Numbered from the stretch's first letter, positions 34,787-44,312 are shown. The stretch is DNA of 64,000 nucleotides from Fluviispira multicolorata (GCF_009208585.1 NZ_WFLN01000004.1:310001-374000), one strand, 5' to 3'. Notes: generated by a model not told the origin, from the letters alone. A program made the numbers and translations.

Positions 34787-35485
34787 TTAATTTAAAATTG
34801 TGTTTTTTTGTTGCATTGATTTAAATATAGTTTCTTGCACATCTGCTGCAATTGCAGTTGAAAAAGCTTTCACGGCATTGTCTACAGCTTCTTGGTACCT
34901 TAATGCATGCAGGTCAGGGGTTTGTTGCATATAATTTAAGGTTCTGCCATCGGTATCACCAATTTCGTTAAAAACGGCGGGAGATATATTACTTGCGGCG
35001 TAGCGTTTCGCCCACATAACTTTACCAGAGTTTAAATCGAAAGCTTTTACTTCAACGACAAGCGAAAGTTGTTCTGTCGCAGGTGAAATTGTCGGCTTAT
35101 TAAATGCATATGGTGTTGAGGTTTTTGAATCGAGAGCTTCTGGATGAATTTTTGCACAAGAATAAGCACCACTTGCTGTATTTGGTGTAGAGGGATTTTT
35201 ACAGGAATCCACAGCAGTTATGCTTTGAATTCTATCAAGAATATTGATTTGTAGAGCCCAGCGTGCATTTTCTAAATTAGTAAATGAGATATCAGTTCGT
35301 TCAGATAATTTATTACGAATAGCAAATGAGAGGCGTGAAGAATTGCCCCCATATATTGAAAAATCGTGTGCTGCAGGAAGATATACTTTTGCATATTCTT
35401 CGGGAATATGGTTGTGCATGTTAGAAAAACCAATTATACAACTATTAGAAATAATTGATAAAACAAAAATAATTATTTTTTGCAT
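34787..35485 (-). CDS. LptE-like outer-membrane assembly protein (possible lipoprotein)
   Basis: A 232-residue secreted protein. After a hydrophobic N-terminus (about residues 3-15, ending near SNSC) comes a region resembling LptE/RlpB, the lipoprotein plug of the LptD translocon: KVYLPAAHDFSIYGGNSSRLSFAIRNKL, then WALQINILDRIQS and a late LVVEVKAFDLNSGKVMW. The order (strand, helix, strand, strand) fits LptE. The Cys at the cleavage site sits in ISNSC, a poor lipobox. Cys residues around DSCKNP and YSCAKI may pair. ATG 35485 was preferred over 35509 because GAG precedes it. Between grx and tkt in one run. Confidence 0.55.
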   Translation of the reverse strand: MQKIIIFVLSIISNSCIIGFSNMHNHIPEEYAKVYLPAAHDFSIYGGNSSRLSFAIRNKLSERTDISFTNLENARWALQINILDRIQSITAVDSCKNPSTPNTASGAYSCAKIHPEALDSKTSTPYAFNKPTISPATEQLSLVVEVKAFDLNSGKVMWAKRYAASNISPAVFNEIGDTDGRTLNYMQQTPDLHALRYQEAVDNAVKAFSTAIAADVQETIFKSMQQKNTILN

Positions 35486-35525
35486 GAGGCACTCATCTGT
35501 TGCAAACATCTTAATGAATTTATTT

Positions 35526-35780
35526 TTAACTTAATAATTTAGAAAGCTCACCATTTTTGTAAAGTTTGTTAGCATCATCGAAACCACCAATAAATTTATC
35601 TCCAATAAAGATCATGGGAACAGTGCGCCAGCCATTATTGTCTATTGAAAGTTTTGTTCTTAAATCAGGATCATTGTCTAAATTGATTTCTTCGTATGTA
35701 ACACCAAGGCTTTTAAATAAATTTTTAGCAGCATTACAATATGGGCAAACGGTTGTAGTATATATTTTAACGACAGGCAA
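35526..35780 (-). CDS. grxC: Glutaredoxin
   Basis: An 84-residue thioredoxin-fold protein with active site CPYC (residues 12-15), the cis-Pro loop TVPMIFIG, and the GGFDD glutathione-binding segment, all typical of class 1 GrxC. It reduces disulfides with glutathione, which links it to the gamma-glutamylcysteine ligase elsewhere in the window. The start codon is TTG, well supported by AAGGAG 7 nt upstream. The lptE-like gene follows 40 bp downstream. Confidence 0.93.
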   Translation of the reverse strand: MPVVKIYTTTVCPYCNAAKNLFKSLGVTYEEINLDNDPDLRTKLSIDNNGWRTVPMIFIGDKFIGGFDDANKLYKNGELSKLLS

Positions 35781-36009
35781 TTTAAGACTCCTTATTTCAT
35801 GTTGTTAGAAAGAGGTTCCCAATAAGGGTTTCCTTTATGATATTATTAATACATAACACTAAAGAAATGTCACCTGTTCTATTTTGAGTGTGCTTGTATT
35901 TTTTTAAATAACATATGACTTGAGAATTTTAAGTGTCCGTATTATCAAACGTTATAACACGCTTAACCTGTGTGTTAAATTATTTTTTGAGCTTGAGAGG
36001 TTTCATATC

Positions 36010-36414
36010 ATGCATGTAATTTGGAAAAGACCTGATGGTTTTCAAAATGCTTTACCCGATGATTTCAGGAGAATTGCTTTGAGCAATGGTGCTCATTTGT
36101 GGCTTCATAGACATGAACTTGATTGGTATCCGTTTCAAGTCAGTGGAGATTGGGAAGGACAAGATCAAACAAAAAGATTAAATCGTTTGGTCAATATGCT
36201 AGATTCTCCTCACACTTCTTGGCAATCCTATTTAGAGCATGTGTCTGATGATGATCTTGATATAAAAGACAACCAATCTATAGTTGAAGTTGCTCAATCA
36301 ATAATCGCTTGGATAGGCAGTCTTGAAAGATTTGCAAAAGGACATACGTGGGAAATTGAAATTGTGCGCTGTGCGTTGCATGATGTCCTTGAAATTCTTA
36401 AATCATTTAAATAA
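36010..36414 (+). CDS. Conserved-looking hypothetical protein
   Basis: A 134-residue soluble protein that I cannot place. It is rich in Trp and His for its size (VIWKRPDGF, HLWLHRHELDWYPFQVSGDWEG) in the first half, followed by two helices (LNRLVNML and VEVAQSIIAWIGSLERF). The acidic HVSDDDLDIKD connects them. No signal peptide or TM helix. GAGAGG lies about 11 nt before ATG 36010. It ends 4 bp from the convergent glycosyltransferase gene. No functional clue from context. Confidence 0.5.
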   Translation: MHVIWKRPDGFQNALPDDFRRIALSNGAHLWLHRHELDWYPFQVSGDWEGQDQTKRLNRLVNMLDSPHTSWQSYLEHVSDDDLDIKDNQSIVEVAQSIIAWIGSLERFAKGHTWEIEIVRCALHDVLEILKSFK

Positions 36415-36418
36415 TCAA

Positions 36419-38056
36419 TTAATAACGAATTTCTCTTTTATTTTTCTCATAAACTTTATTAAGAATTTCTTTGCTTTTCATTGTTCCTTTAATAAGTATT
36501 ATTTTATTATCGTCGTATGGTGATAACGAAAATTCTTCTTGATATTCGATGTTCATAACTTTTTCTAAATTTGCTTCGTTATAATGATTTAAACTTCCAA
36601 GAACAATAAATTTGCAGCCCTCTAAATTATATAAAGGGTCTCTCCAAGAATAAAACGAAGTATTTGTAAAATCAAAATTATAAATTTTTGGCTGATTATT
36701 AAAATAAAAAGCCATTTGAGCTGTCCAATACCATCGTAAAGATGCAATTTGATAATGACTGGAACAGTTTTCATTTGTTGGATAAGGTTGTGTCTTTAAT
36801 TTAATATTCAATTGATTTTTAAGTTCATCCTGTAAGGTTTGCCATTGAAAGACCTGAGCAAGAGGACTTGCATTTCCTGTAAAATAGATAAAAGTTTTGA
36901 TAAGAAGATTATTAAAACTTTGTGTACAAATTGCGGTGGGAACAATAACAGAAATAATAAGTGAAATTGTACAATAAATTTTCCAAGCTATTATTCTTGT
37001 GCCTGTAAAGGGTTTCCATTCGTTTACGATAGCAGGTATCAAAAGATAAAATCCAGGCATGGCCCAATGTGGAAGGGCTTGTTTTCCAAGAGCAGAAAAA
37101 GAAATAAGAAGAAATAAAATTGTAAATGGCAAAATACTTAATAAATAATAAGAAGAAATTTTTTTAGGTTGTGCAAAAAATTTATTGACAAAAGCGATTG
37201 AAAGTATAAAAAACCAAGGCAATAAATAAAACAATGAACCAAGTAAATAACGGAAAAAGCTTTTAAAATCAAGAGAAAACCCTGCAAAACCATGCTGACT
37301 TTGAAAATGAAACGAAGCAAAATTATTTTGAAAATTCCAAATAAAAACAGGGCTTGCAACAAGCATTGATACTAATATTCCTGTGATCCAAAAAGCAATA
37401 TCAATTTTTTTATCGATTTTATATCTTAAATAAAGGCTTGCTATTAAAAAGCCAACAGCTATTGGAAAGGTATGATATTTTGAAAGAGCTGCAATTCCTA
37501 GAAAAAATCCAAAACAGAGGGCATATTTGAATGAAAATAATTCATGAACAGATTTAATACAAGAATTAAATGCACTTAAAAGAAAATAAAGTGCGCCTGA
37601 AAGACCTAAAAGTAATGTGGCATCGGGTAAAAGTAATATTCCTTCTAAATTAAAAACGGGTGTTATTTGTGTGAATATTAGAACACTCAGAGCCATTTCA
37701 TTTGTAAATTTTTTAGTGTTTAATGTTGCAAATTTTTTTGCAGAAAAAAGAATAAAGAGAGTTGAAAATGTGTGAATAAATGGAATTAAAAAGCGTGCTC
37801 CAGTTGCACCTGGAAGCAATAATGTGCCAAGAAAAGACATCCAAGCGACAAATGGAGGAGCATCTACATAACTGAGTTGTAAATGTCGAGACCAATCCCA
37901 ATAATAGACTTCATCATTGCTCATTGGAAAATTTGCAATCCAAAAAAAGCGTAAGGAAAAGAAAATAAAGATTGAGAAAAGAAACCATCTGTTTTTAATT
38001 TGAAATTCTTGCTGTAAATTTGTCTTTGAAAAGAAGTTATTGAGTGGATATCGCAT
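36419..38056 (-). CDS. Glycosyltransferase family 39 (ArnT/PMT-like) membrane protein
   Basis: A 545-residue polytopic protein with about 10-12 TM helices. The first periplasmic loop has SNDEVYYWDWSRHLQLSY followed by DAPPFVAW, the GT39/ArnT signature with the catalytic Asp-Glu pair that handles a polyprenyl-phosphate sugar donor. Members glycosylate lipid A or surface proteins. The C-terminal region (about 400-545) is periplasmic. I prefer ATG 38056 to upstream codons because it gives the family-like N-terminus, though AAGGT is 13 nt away. The downstream flank is the convergent hypothetical gene 4 bp away. Confidence 0.82.
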   Translation of the reverse strand: MRYPLNNFFSKTNLQQEFQIKNRWFLFSIFIFFSLRFFWIANFPMSNDEVYYWDWSRHLQLSYVDAPPFVAWMSFLGTLLLPGATGARFLIPFIHTFSTLFILFSAKKFATLNTKKFTNEMALSVLIFTQITPVFNLEGILLLPDATLLLGLSGALYFLLSAFNSCIKSVHELFSFKYALCFGFFLGIAALSKYHTFPIAVGFLIASLYLRYKIDKKIDIAFWITGILVSMLVASPVFIWNFQNNFASFHFQSQHGFAGFSLDFKSFFRYLLGSLFYLLPWFFILSIAFVNKFFAQPKKISSYYLLSILPFTILFLLISFSALGKQALPHWAMPGFYLLIPAIVNEWKPFTGTRIIAWKIYCTISLIISVIVPTAICTQSFNNLLIKTFIYFTGNASPLAQVFQWQTLQDELKNQLNIKLKTQPYPTNENCSSHYQIASLRWYWTAQMAFYFNNQPKIYNFDFTNTSFYSWRDPLYNLEGCKFIVLGSLNHYNEANLEKVMNIEYQEEFSLSPYDDNKIILIKGTMKSKEILNKVYEKNKREIRY

Positions 38057-38268
38057 AAAAGTGATTTTTACCTTAGTCAATTTGTTTGTGGATTTTTGCA
38101 AATCCAATAAATGATTCCTACAATATAAGAATTGCAGGAGCAAAGTATTTTTTATTCTCTCCTATCTTAATTGTAAAATGATGAATTTAAAATCTTCATT
38201 CTTTGTTAATGGGGGATTACTTTAGATTATGCTTTAAAATGAATCATATTATTCCATAGGAGGTTTTG

Positions 38269-38646
38269 ATGAGTCTTTTTTATATTGGATTTTTTGGAAT
38301 ATTAGGGGTTTTTTGTCGCTATTTTTTAGGTCTTTTTATGCATAAAATCTTCATTTCTCCTTTTCCATACAGCACATTTTTTATAAATATTATAGGTTCA
38401 TTTGTTATTGGAATTATTTATGTTTTAGGTGTAGAAAAATTGCAAATATCACACGAACTCCGTTTGGGACTTATGGTTGGATTTTTAGGAGGATTCACGA
38501 CTTTTTCCTCGTATTGTCTTGAAGCTATAAAGTTAATGGAGGAAAGTAAGTATTTCTATGCGCTTTCTTATTTATTTTTAAGTCCATTTGTTGGAATTAT
38601 TTTAACTTTTTTAGGAATTTTTCTAGCAAGAAAAATTTTTATTTAA
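38269..38646 (+). CDS. crcB: Fluoride channel FluC/CrcB
   Basis: A 125-residue small membrane protein with four TM helices forming a dual-topology dimeric fluoride channel that expels F-. The motifs FINIIGSFVIG and GGFTTFSSY (with the Na+-site and Phe-box region) are diagnostic. AGGAGG lies 5 nt before ATG 38269, so the TTG one codon earlier is not used. Monocistronic. I looked for a fluoride riboswitch upstream and could not recognise one. Confidence 0.93.
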   Translation: MSLFYIGFFGILGVFCRYFLGLFMHKIFISPFPYSTFFINIIGSFVIGIIYVLGVEKLQISHELRLGLMVGFLGGFTTFSSYCLEAIKLMEESKYFYALSYLFLSPFVGIILTFLGIFLARKIFI

Positions 38647-38703
38647 AATTTGTAATTAAAAAAATTTGCTCACTGGAATTCTCTCAATGTAGAATTTTTA
38701 TGT

Positions 38704-38722
38704 TATGATGATTATCATTTTG
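38704..38722 (+). promoter_or_regulatory. Fur-box-like operator overlapping an extended -10
   Basis: TATGATGATTATCATTTTG matches the 19-bp consensus GATAATGATAATCATTATC at 14 positions by eye. It overlaps TGTTATGAT (38701-38709), which reads as an extended -10. It lies 25 bp before a TonB-dependent receptor gene, the classic place for iron-responsive repression. Confidence 0.65.
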
Positions 38723-38747
38723 GAACAAACATAAAGAGTTGAATTCT

Positions 38748-41135
38748 ATGAAAATATTTCGTTTAACACTGACTTTGTTGTTCATGGTTGGAAATTATTT
38801 TTTTGTTTTTGCTCAAAGTAACAAATTAGATAATCTAAATAATATAACTCTTACCGGACAGGTTAGACCTCTAGGTGATTTATCTCCAATAGAGAATGCA
38901 CTTGTCATAAATACTGATAATAAATTAAATTTTGTGAAAACAAATAAAAATGGAATTTTTTCCATCACTGTCCCTAAAGAAACAAAAGGTATTCTTATTC
39001 GCGCTGAAAATTATCAAGATCTTCAAATTCCAATAGAGAATTCTCAATTAAAACTTTCATCTCCTTATTTGCTTGAACCTTCTGCAGAGTATGGTGGTAC
39101 AGGAATTATTCGTGCAAGACGTAAAGATGAAGTTTCGCAAAATACATTTCAGCAAGAAGAAATGGCCCATGTTGCTGGAACAGGCGGCGATGCGGTGCGT
39201 GCATTGCAAACTCTTCCTTCTGTTTTACCAGCAAATGTAGGCAGTGCAGATGTTGTTGTCCGAGGAGGATCACCTGGCGATAATTCTTTTTATTATGATG
39301 ATTTGTTGTTGCCATTTATTTTTCATTTTGGTGGAACTGAAACGATTATCCCAACGCGCATGATAGAATCCATGGACTTTTATCCGGGAGCTTTTAGTGC
39401 ATATTATACAGATACGATTGGTGGTGTCATTCAATTGCGTAGTTTTAACAGCATTCCGAAAAGGTTTTCTGGTGAAATAGAAGTTGGACTGATTCAGAGC
39501 GGAATTTTTTTGGAAGGAAATGCCTTTGGAAGTTCAATTGAGAAAGAAATAGATAAAGAAAAAAATTCCCAAGAAACTCATATAATAAAAAATGAAAATG
39601 AAAAAAATGGTCAGACTAATCAAAGTAACAACAATGAAAATTCAGATGATGCCATTGGATATCGTATTGGTTTTAGAAGAACATATTTAGAGTTATATAA
39701 ACCGCTCATTGCTAAACTTGCAAATAATACAAGTTTTGTTACAATTCCTCAAGCTACAGATTATCAAATGATATTAAATGGAAATCACTCACGTGGGACA
39801 TGGCAAATTTATTTATTAGGTGCAAATGACAGTGCTTCTCTTTCAGCTCCCATTGGGAATAGTACTACGGCTTCGGGACAAAATAGTTTTAGCTTTGAAA
39901 ATTATATGGAAACAGCTGGTTTTAAATACAATTTAAACTTAGGTAACGGATTAGGATTTCGAGTTAGTTTTCAACAAAGATATTATTTATTGAATCAATC
40001 TATTTTTGGCAATAATATTAATATAGAGAGCCAACTATACTCATTTAGTTTTATATTAGATAAAAAAATAAATGAACTCTTTTCATATTCGCTTGGAGTT
40101 CGTCCAAAATATCAGCACTATGAAGCAGGATTAAATGTCATACAACTTCCTGGTGGGGGGATGACCACAAGCTTCGATAGTGAGTTAGCTCCTGTGGTAC
40201 AAGATAAGGTTGTGGTTGATAGTTTTTATGGAGATGCTTTTGTCGATATTATTTTTAAGCCTATTAATAAATTAACTATTAATCCTGGTTTAAATATGAT
40301 TGTTGGTTCACATAGCAGTGAATTTGCAATCGATCCACGTATTGGAGTCCGCTATGAATTTATTGAAGGACAAACTCTAAAAGCAGGCGGAGGATATTAC
40401 AGTCAATATCCTCAACCACAATACAATGCTCCACGTTACGGTAATCCTAATTTAGAGTTAGAAAGAAGTATTCAATATGCCATAGGGTATGAATCTAAGT
40501 TTTGGGATGATTATTTTATAGATATTCAAAGTTGGATTAAATCAAGTGATAATTTAGTAGGACCAGCCGTAAGTAATCCTAATAATAAATATGAAAATTC
40601 TATTGAAATGCGAGCCAAAGGAGTTGAATTCTTTTTAAAGAAAAAAGCATCTGGAATTTGGTTTGGTTGGATGAGTTACGGAATCAGTCAATCTGAGCAA
40701 AGGGATCCTGGAAGTGGTGAATGGCGATATTCCAATTATGACAGAACTCATTCTGTAAATATTGTATATGGACAGAAAATTACAAGCCGCTGGAATGCAG
40801 GAACTCGTATTCAATTTATGACAGGAACACCCTATTCAACTGTTTCGGGTGGAGTATATAATGAAAATACAGGAAAATATTCACCAGTAAGCGATGGTAA
40901 TACGTATTTAATTAGTAAAAATGATGCTCGTATTCCTTATTTTTTTGAGGTTGATTTTAGAACAGAATATGATTTTCTTTTTCAGGATTGGAAATTGACA
41001 TCTTATCTTGATATTTTAAATGTATTTAATAGAAGCAATGTTGCAAATAATAGTTATAATAGAGATTATACAAAACAGGTCTATATTACAGGTTTACCAA
41101 TTCTTCCTTCCATAGGGGTAATAGCAAAGTTTTAA
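38748..41135 (+). CDS. TonB-dependent outer-membrane receptor with carboxypeptidase-like N-terminal domain
   Basis: A 795-residue receptor. A signal peptide (1-22, ending VFA) precedes a carboxypeptidase-regulatory-like domain (about 30-110, GQVRPLGDLSPIENALV), then the plug (about 120-230: DAVRALQTLPSVLPAN, VVVRGGSPGDNSFYYDD, MDFYPGAFSAYY) and a 22-stranded barrel ending VIAKF. It imports a ligand using TonB energy. The upstream Fur box suggests a siderophore, haem or another iron-linked ligand. An insertion of charged Asn/Glu/Lys (about 265-300) looks like an extracellular or periplasmic loop. The ribosome site is weak. The lipoprotein gene 30 bp downstream is probably its partner. Confidence 0.9.
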   Translation: MKIFRLTLTLLFMVGNYFFVFAQSNKLDNLNNITLTGQVRPLGDLSPIENALVINTDNKLNFVKTNKNGIFSITVPKETKGILIRAENYQDLQIPIENSQLKLSSPYLLEPSAEYGGTGIIRARRKDEVSQNTFQQEEMAHVAGTGGDAVRALQTLPSVLPANVGSADVVVRGGSPGDNSFYYDDLLLPFIFHFGGTETIIPTRMIESMDFYPGAFSAYYTDTIGGVIQLRSFNSIPKRFSGEIEVGLIQSGIFLEGNAFGSSIEKEIDKEKNSQETHIIKNENEKNGQTNQSNNNENSDDAIGYRIGFRRTYLELYKPLIAKLANNTSFVTIPQATDYQMILNGNHSRGTWQIYLLGANDSASLSAPIGNSTTASGQNSFSFENYMETAGFKYNLNLGNGLGFRVSFQQRYYLLNQSIFGNNINIESQLYSFSFILDKKINELFSYSLGVRPKYQHYEAGLNVIQLPGGGMTTSFDSELAPVVQDKVVVDSFYGDAFVDIIFKPINKLTINPGLNMIVGSHSSEFAIDPRIGVRYEFIEGQTLKAGGGYYSQYPQPQYNAPRYGNPNLELERSIQYAIGYESKFWDDYFIDIQSWIKSSDNLVGPAVSNPNNKYENSIEMRAKGVEFFLKKKASGIWFGWMSYGISQSEQRDPGSGEWRYSNYDRTHSVNIVYGQKITSRWNAGTRIQFMTGTPYSTVSGGVYNENTGKYSPVSDGNTYLISKNDARIPYFFEVDFRTEYDFLFQDWKLTSYLDILNVFNRSNVANNSYNRDYTKQVYITGLPILPSIGVIAKF

Positions 41136-41165
41136 AATGAATTTTGTTAATTTAGGAGATGAATA

Positions 41166-42161
41166 ATGTTAAAATATTTTTTAGTTTTATTGAAATGTAT
41201 TTTTATCATTATTTTTTTAGTGACCTGTAAAAAACCAGATCAGACTTATTATACAATTAATCAAGTTAGAGCTGTTGGAGTTGTTGTGCAAACTTCAGCT
41301 CTTAGCACGGGTGCAAATAATTTTCAGAGCACAAGCAGTCAACAATTTCCAATTAGGCCAAATTGCTCTGCTGGATCAACTGAATTTGATATAGTGGTTA
41401 TTTCTCCTACAAATGAAATACCAACTCTTACAATAAATAATTTAAAATTATTGCCAATAGGTAATTATTATTTGGCTTCTGGAGGAGGATCTCGCGGCTT
41501 GCCCAATGGCACAAATGGTACGAGCATAGCAATGACGAATATTTTTACTTCTGCGACAGCAACTCCAACAACCGTATTTACATCTCCTTACAGGCTCACT
41601 GTTTTTAAATATATTGTGGATTGTGCAAATATAGGAACAAATCTCTCAAACTCTTTTACACAAATTTCAGATATACCAGCTTTTCAATTGAGCTACACTG
41701 TTTCTTCAGGAACGAGCAGCGATCAAGGGTTTTATACTTTTTATACTTTGCCAGATAATAATGATTCATTTTGGAATACTTCTCCAGTAAACGTCACATT
41801 GAGTTCTAATAAAATATCATCGCTCACCACAGGTCTTGCAATTACAAATAATCCAATTCAATTCTCAAGTATATCTCCTGCTGCGAACAGTGTCCTAAAT
41901 GGCAATTCAAGTTCCTCGATTTCAGTGGGTGTGACAATTCCGAGCGTTCCATTCCCTCGTGATCCAAATAATACAAATTTTCAAGCAAAAACAAGAATTC
42001 AGTGGTATGTGACCAATGGATCTCTCTCGCTTGACACATCTTCTTCAACAGATTGGAATCCAGAATCAAATGCTGGAACTACCGTAGGTGGTTTTGTTGT
42101 CGTTAGGGATCTTTTGGGTGGAGTTGATTTTAAAGTTTTTGGTCCCTTTACGACTCAGTGA
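41166..42161 (+). CDS. Hypothetical lipoprotein partnered with the TonB-dependent receptor
   Basis: A 331-residue protein with lipoprotein signal ending FLVTC (Cys21). The mature part is Ser/Thr/Asn-rich with beta character (PTLTINNLKLLPIGNYYLAS). Cys residues (FPIRPNCSAG and FKYIVDCAN) could bridge. No known domain. It starts 30 bp after the receptor stop with GGAG 7 nt before the ATG, so it is almost certainly co-transcribed and under the same Fur-like site. By analogy with receptor-lipoprotein pairs it may sit on the cell surface as a ligand-capture lid, but this is inference. Confidence 0.65.
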   Translation: MLKYFLVLLKCIFIIIFLVTCKKPDQTYYTINQVRAVGVVVQTSALSTGANNFQSTSSQQFPIRPNCSAGSTEFDIVVISPTNEIPTLTINNLKLLPIGNYYLASGGGSRGLPNGTNGTSIAMTNIFTSATATPTTVFTSPYRLTVFKYIVDCANIGTNLSNSFTQISDIPAFQLSYTVSSGTSSDQGFYTFYTLPDNNDSFWNTSPVNVTLSSNKISSLTTGLAITNNPIQFSSISPAANSVLNGNSSSSISVGVTIPSVPFPRDPNNTNFQAKTRIQWYVTNGSLSLDTSSSTDWNPESNAGTTVGGFVVVRDLLGGVDFKVFGPFTTQ

Positions 42162-42229
42162 AGCATTTTATATGACTCATTGTTGTTACTTAATTCTGCT
42201 TTTAAAGCAAAGAAATAGGATTTATAGAT

Positions 42230-43249
42230 ATGATTCAGAATTCTTTTTTTTCAATAGAACAATTTAATCATCAATATGATGTGGTCGCAATTGAAAATGC
42301 TCTTATAGATATGCTTGTAAGAGCTAATGATTCTGACCTAAAATCTTTTGGTATGACCAAAGGTATTATGCAACTTGTTGATGAAGAGACTCAAAAAAAT
42401 GTTTTGAAAAATTTAGGAAATGCAAAACCCGAAATTGAATTAGGAGGAAGCGCTTCAAATGCTATTCGTGGTTTGGCAGTTTTAGGAGCAAAAACAAGTT
42501 ACAGCAGCACAGTTGGGAATGATTCTTATGGAAAAGCATTCGCAAGTCGTATGAATGAACTTGGAATTACAAATCGCTTAACTGTTGTCGACGGAGTTCA
42601 TACAGGAACTTGTCTTGTCGTAGTCACTCCAGACAGTGAACGTACATTAAATACTTATCTAGGTGCATGTAGAAATTATATGACATCTCATATTCCATAC
42701 GATGACATTATAAAATCTAAAATCTTTTTTACTACGGGCTATATGCTCGATACACAAAATCAAATCGATTCATTGCATTCTGCAGTTGATCACGCTTTAA
42801 ATAATAATGTCAAAGTTGCTTTTGATGTCGCTGATCCTTTTGTAATTGCACGTCATGGACAAAAAGTAATTCTATCATTGCTCGAAAAAACACATCTCGT
42901 TTTTCTCAATACTGAAGAAGCTAAAATGCTCGTCGGTCTCTCTCCAGATAAAGCAGCTTTAGAACTATCTAAAACTATTCAAATTGCTGTAGTGAAAGAC
43001 GGTGAAAAAGGAGCATATATTGCCTATGATGGAAATCTAACATTTATACCTGCACTTAAAGTAGAAGTTGCCGATACTACAGGAGCAGGTGATATGTTTG
43101 CAGGAGGGTTCATGTATGGTCTTTGTAAAGGCCTCACTCTTGAACAATCTGGGCAAATAGCAACTGTTTTAGCGGCAGATACTGTTTCTCATATGGGTGT
43201 GCGTCTTTCATCAGGAATTCGTGCACGAGTGGAAACCCTGCTGAGGTAA
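42230..43249 (+). CDS. PfkB-family carbohydrate/nucleoside kinase (adenosine-kinase-like)
   Basis: A 339-residue ribokinase-family kinase. The N-terminal signature ELGGSASNAIRGLAVLGAKTS and the C-terminal DTTGAGDMFAGGFMYGL (anion hole and catalytic Asp) are clear. The overall pattern (VAIENALIDMLVRA near the start, VGNDSYGKAF) is closest to adenosine kinases and their bacterial relatives; a sugar substrate cannot be excluded. AGGA lies 9 nt before the ATG. The L,D-transpeptidase gene starts about 31 bp downstream. Confidence 0.9.
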   Translation: MIQNSFFSIEQFNHQYDVVAIENALIDMLVRANDSDLKSFGMTKGIMQLVDEETQKNVLKNLGNAKPEIELGGSASNAIRGLAVLGAKTSYSSTVGNDSYGKAFASRMNELGITNRLTVVDGVHTGTCLVVVTPDSERTLNTYLGACRNYMTSHIPYDDIIKSKIFFTTGYMLDTQNQIDSLHSAVDHALNNNVKVAFDVADPFVIARHGQKVILSLLEKTHLVFLNTEEAKMLVGLSPDKAALELSKTIQIAVVKDGEKGAYIAYDGNLTFIPALKVEVADTTGAGDMFAGGFMYGLCKGLTLEQSGQIATVLAADTVSHMGVRLSSGIRARVETLLR

Positions 43250-43280
43250 ATACATTTGATCTAACGGGAGCTTGTGTAGT

Positions 43281-44312
43281 GTGAATACAAAATCCTATGT
43301 CTTGAACATTAAGATCATATTTATAATTTTATACACACTTTTGGGTGTCAAAAGTTATGCGGAAAATATTTTTTCGCAATCCTCTTTTACTGCATTTAAT
43401 GGCATCCCCTCTGCGTTTATCAGCCTTGGCGCCTATCATCCTACTTTTGCTATGGTCGTTGAAAAAAACTTTCACAGGCTGAGCGTATTTAAGCTTCTTC
43501 CTGATGGAAATTATACGGTTGTCAGAACTTACCTTGCTATAACTGGAAAAGAACAAGGTGATAAAAAACAAAGAGGTGACAATCGCACTCCTGAAGGTAT
43601 TTATTTTATTGTTGGACAAAAAGATGGGTCAGAATTGGTACGGCAATGGGGTCCTGCTGCACGTAAGTATGGCCCACGTGCTTTTATACTTGATTATCCT
43701 AATATTTTTGACAAAAGACAACGTAAAACGGGATCTGGAATTTGGATCCACGGAGTAGACAGCGATGCACGCATGCTCCGGCCTTTTGATACGGAAGGGT
43801 GTGTTGCTTTAAAAAATGAAGATGTTATTGATATAGCTCAATATGTGAGTGAATTTCAGACACCCGTTGTTATTGTAGATGAAATGCAGACTATCAGCAT
43901 GGACGCTATACAAAAAGAACGTCAACGTGTCTTTAAAATGGTCGAGGATTGGAGAAAGAGTTGGGAAAACTCAGATTTTAAAAAATACCTAAGTTTTTAT
44001 TCGGATAATTTTCAATCCCTTGGTAAAAATAAAGATGGATGGCGTGAATTTAAATCAAAATTATCTGAAACGAGAAAAGGCTCTATCACTGTGCAAATCA
44101 GTGAGCCTAAAATTCTTGCGTTTCGCAATCAATTGCTAGTTGAGTTTTTTCAAAAGTATTCCTCTCCTGATAAAGATGATTTTGGTAGGAAATTTCTATA
44201 CTTAAGGCAAGAAAAAGAAGGATTTAAAATAATTGCTGAAAAGTGGTATAACTCGCAAAAAAACCAAACCGATCTTGCCGTTTTAAATGATACAAAGAAA
44301 AGACATGATTAG
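43281..44312 (+). CDS. L,D-transpeptidase (YkuD) with C-terminal NTF2-like domain, Csd6-type
   Basis: A 343-residue secreted enzyme. A signal peptide (about 1-27, ending SYA) is followed by a YkuD domain with IWIHGVDSDARML and TEGCVAL (His157 and catalytic Cys174), then a SnoaL/NTF2-like domain (about 210-330, VEDWRKSWENSDFKKYLSFYS). This architecture is that of Helicobacter Csd6, a D,L-carboxypeptidase that trims peptidoglycan to shape cells. GTG 43281, with GGGAG 10 nt upstream, fits better than TTG 43272. It follows the PfkB kinase closely. Cell-wall trimming or cross-linking is likely. Confidence 0.86.
   Translation: MNTKSYVLNIKIIFIILYTLLGVKSYAENIFSQSSFTAFNGIPSAFISLGAYHPTFAMVVEKNFHRLSVFKLLPDGNYTVVRTYLAITGKEQGDKKQRGDNRTPEGIYFIVGQKDGSELVRQWGPAARKYGPRAFILDYPNIFDKRQRKTGSGIWIHGVDSDARMLRPFDTEGCVALKNEDVIDIAQYVSEFQTPVVIVDEMQTISMDAIQKERQRVFKMVEDWRKSWENSDFKKYLSFYSDNFQSLGKNKDGWREFKSKLSETRKGSITVQISEPKILAFRNQLLVEFFQKYSSPDKDDFGRKFLYLRQEKEGFKIIAEKWYNSQKNQTDLAVLNDTKKRHD

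Noticed and set aside
38144..38268. Fluoride riboswitch upstream of crcB
   Set aside because: I could not find the conserved pseudoknot segments; only an ordinary A/T-rich leader with AGGAGG is visible.
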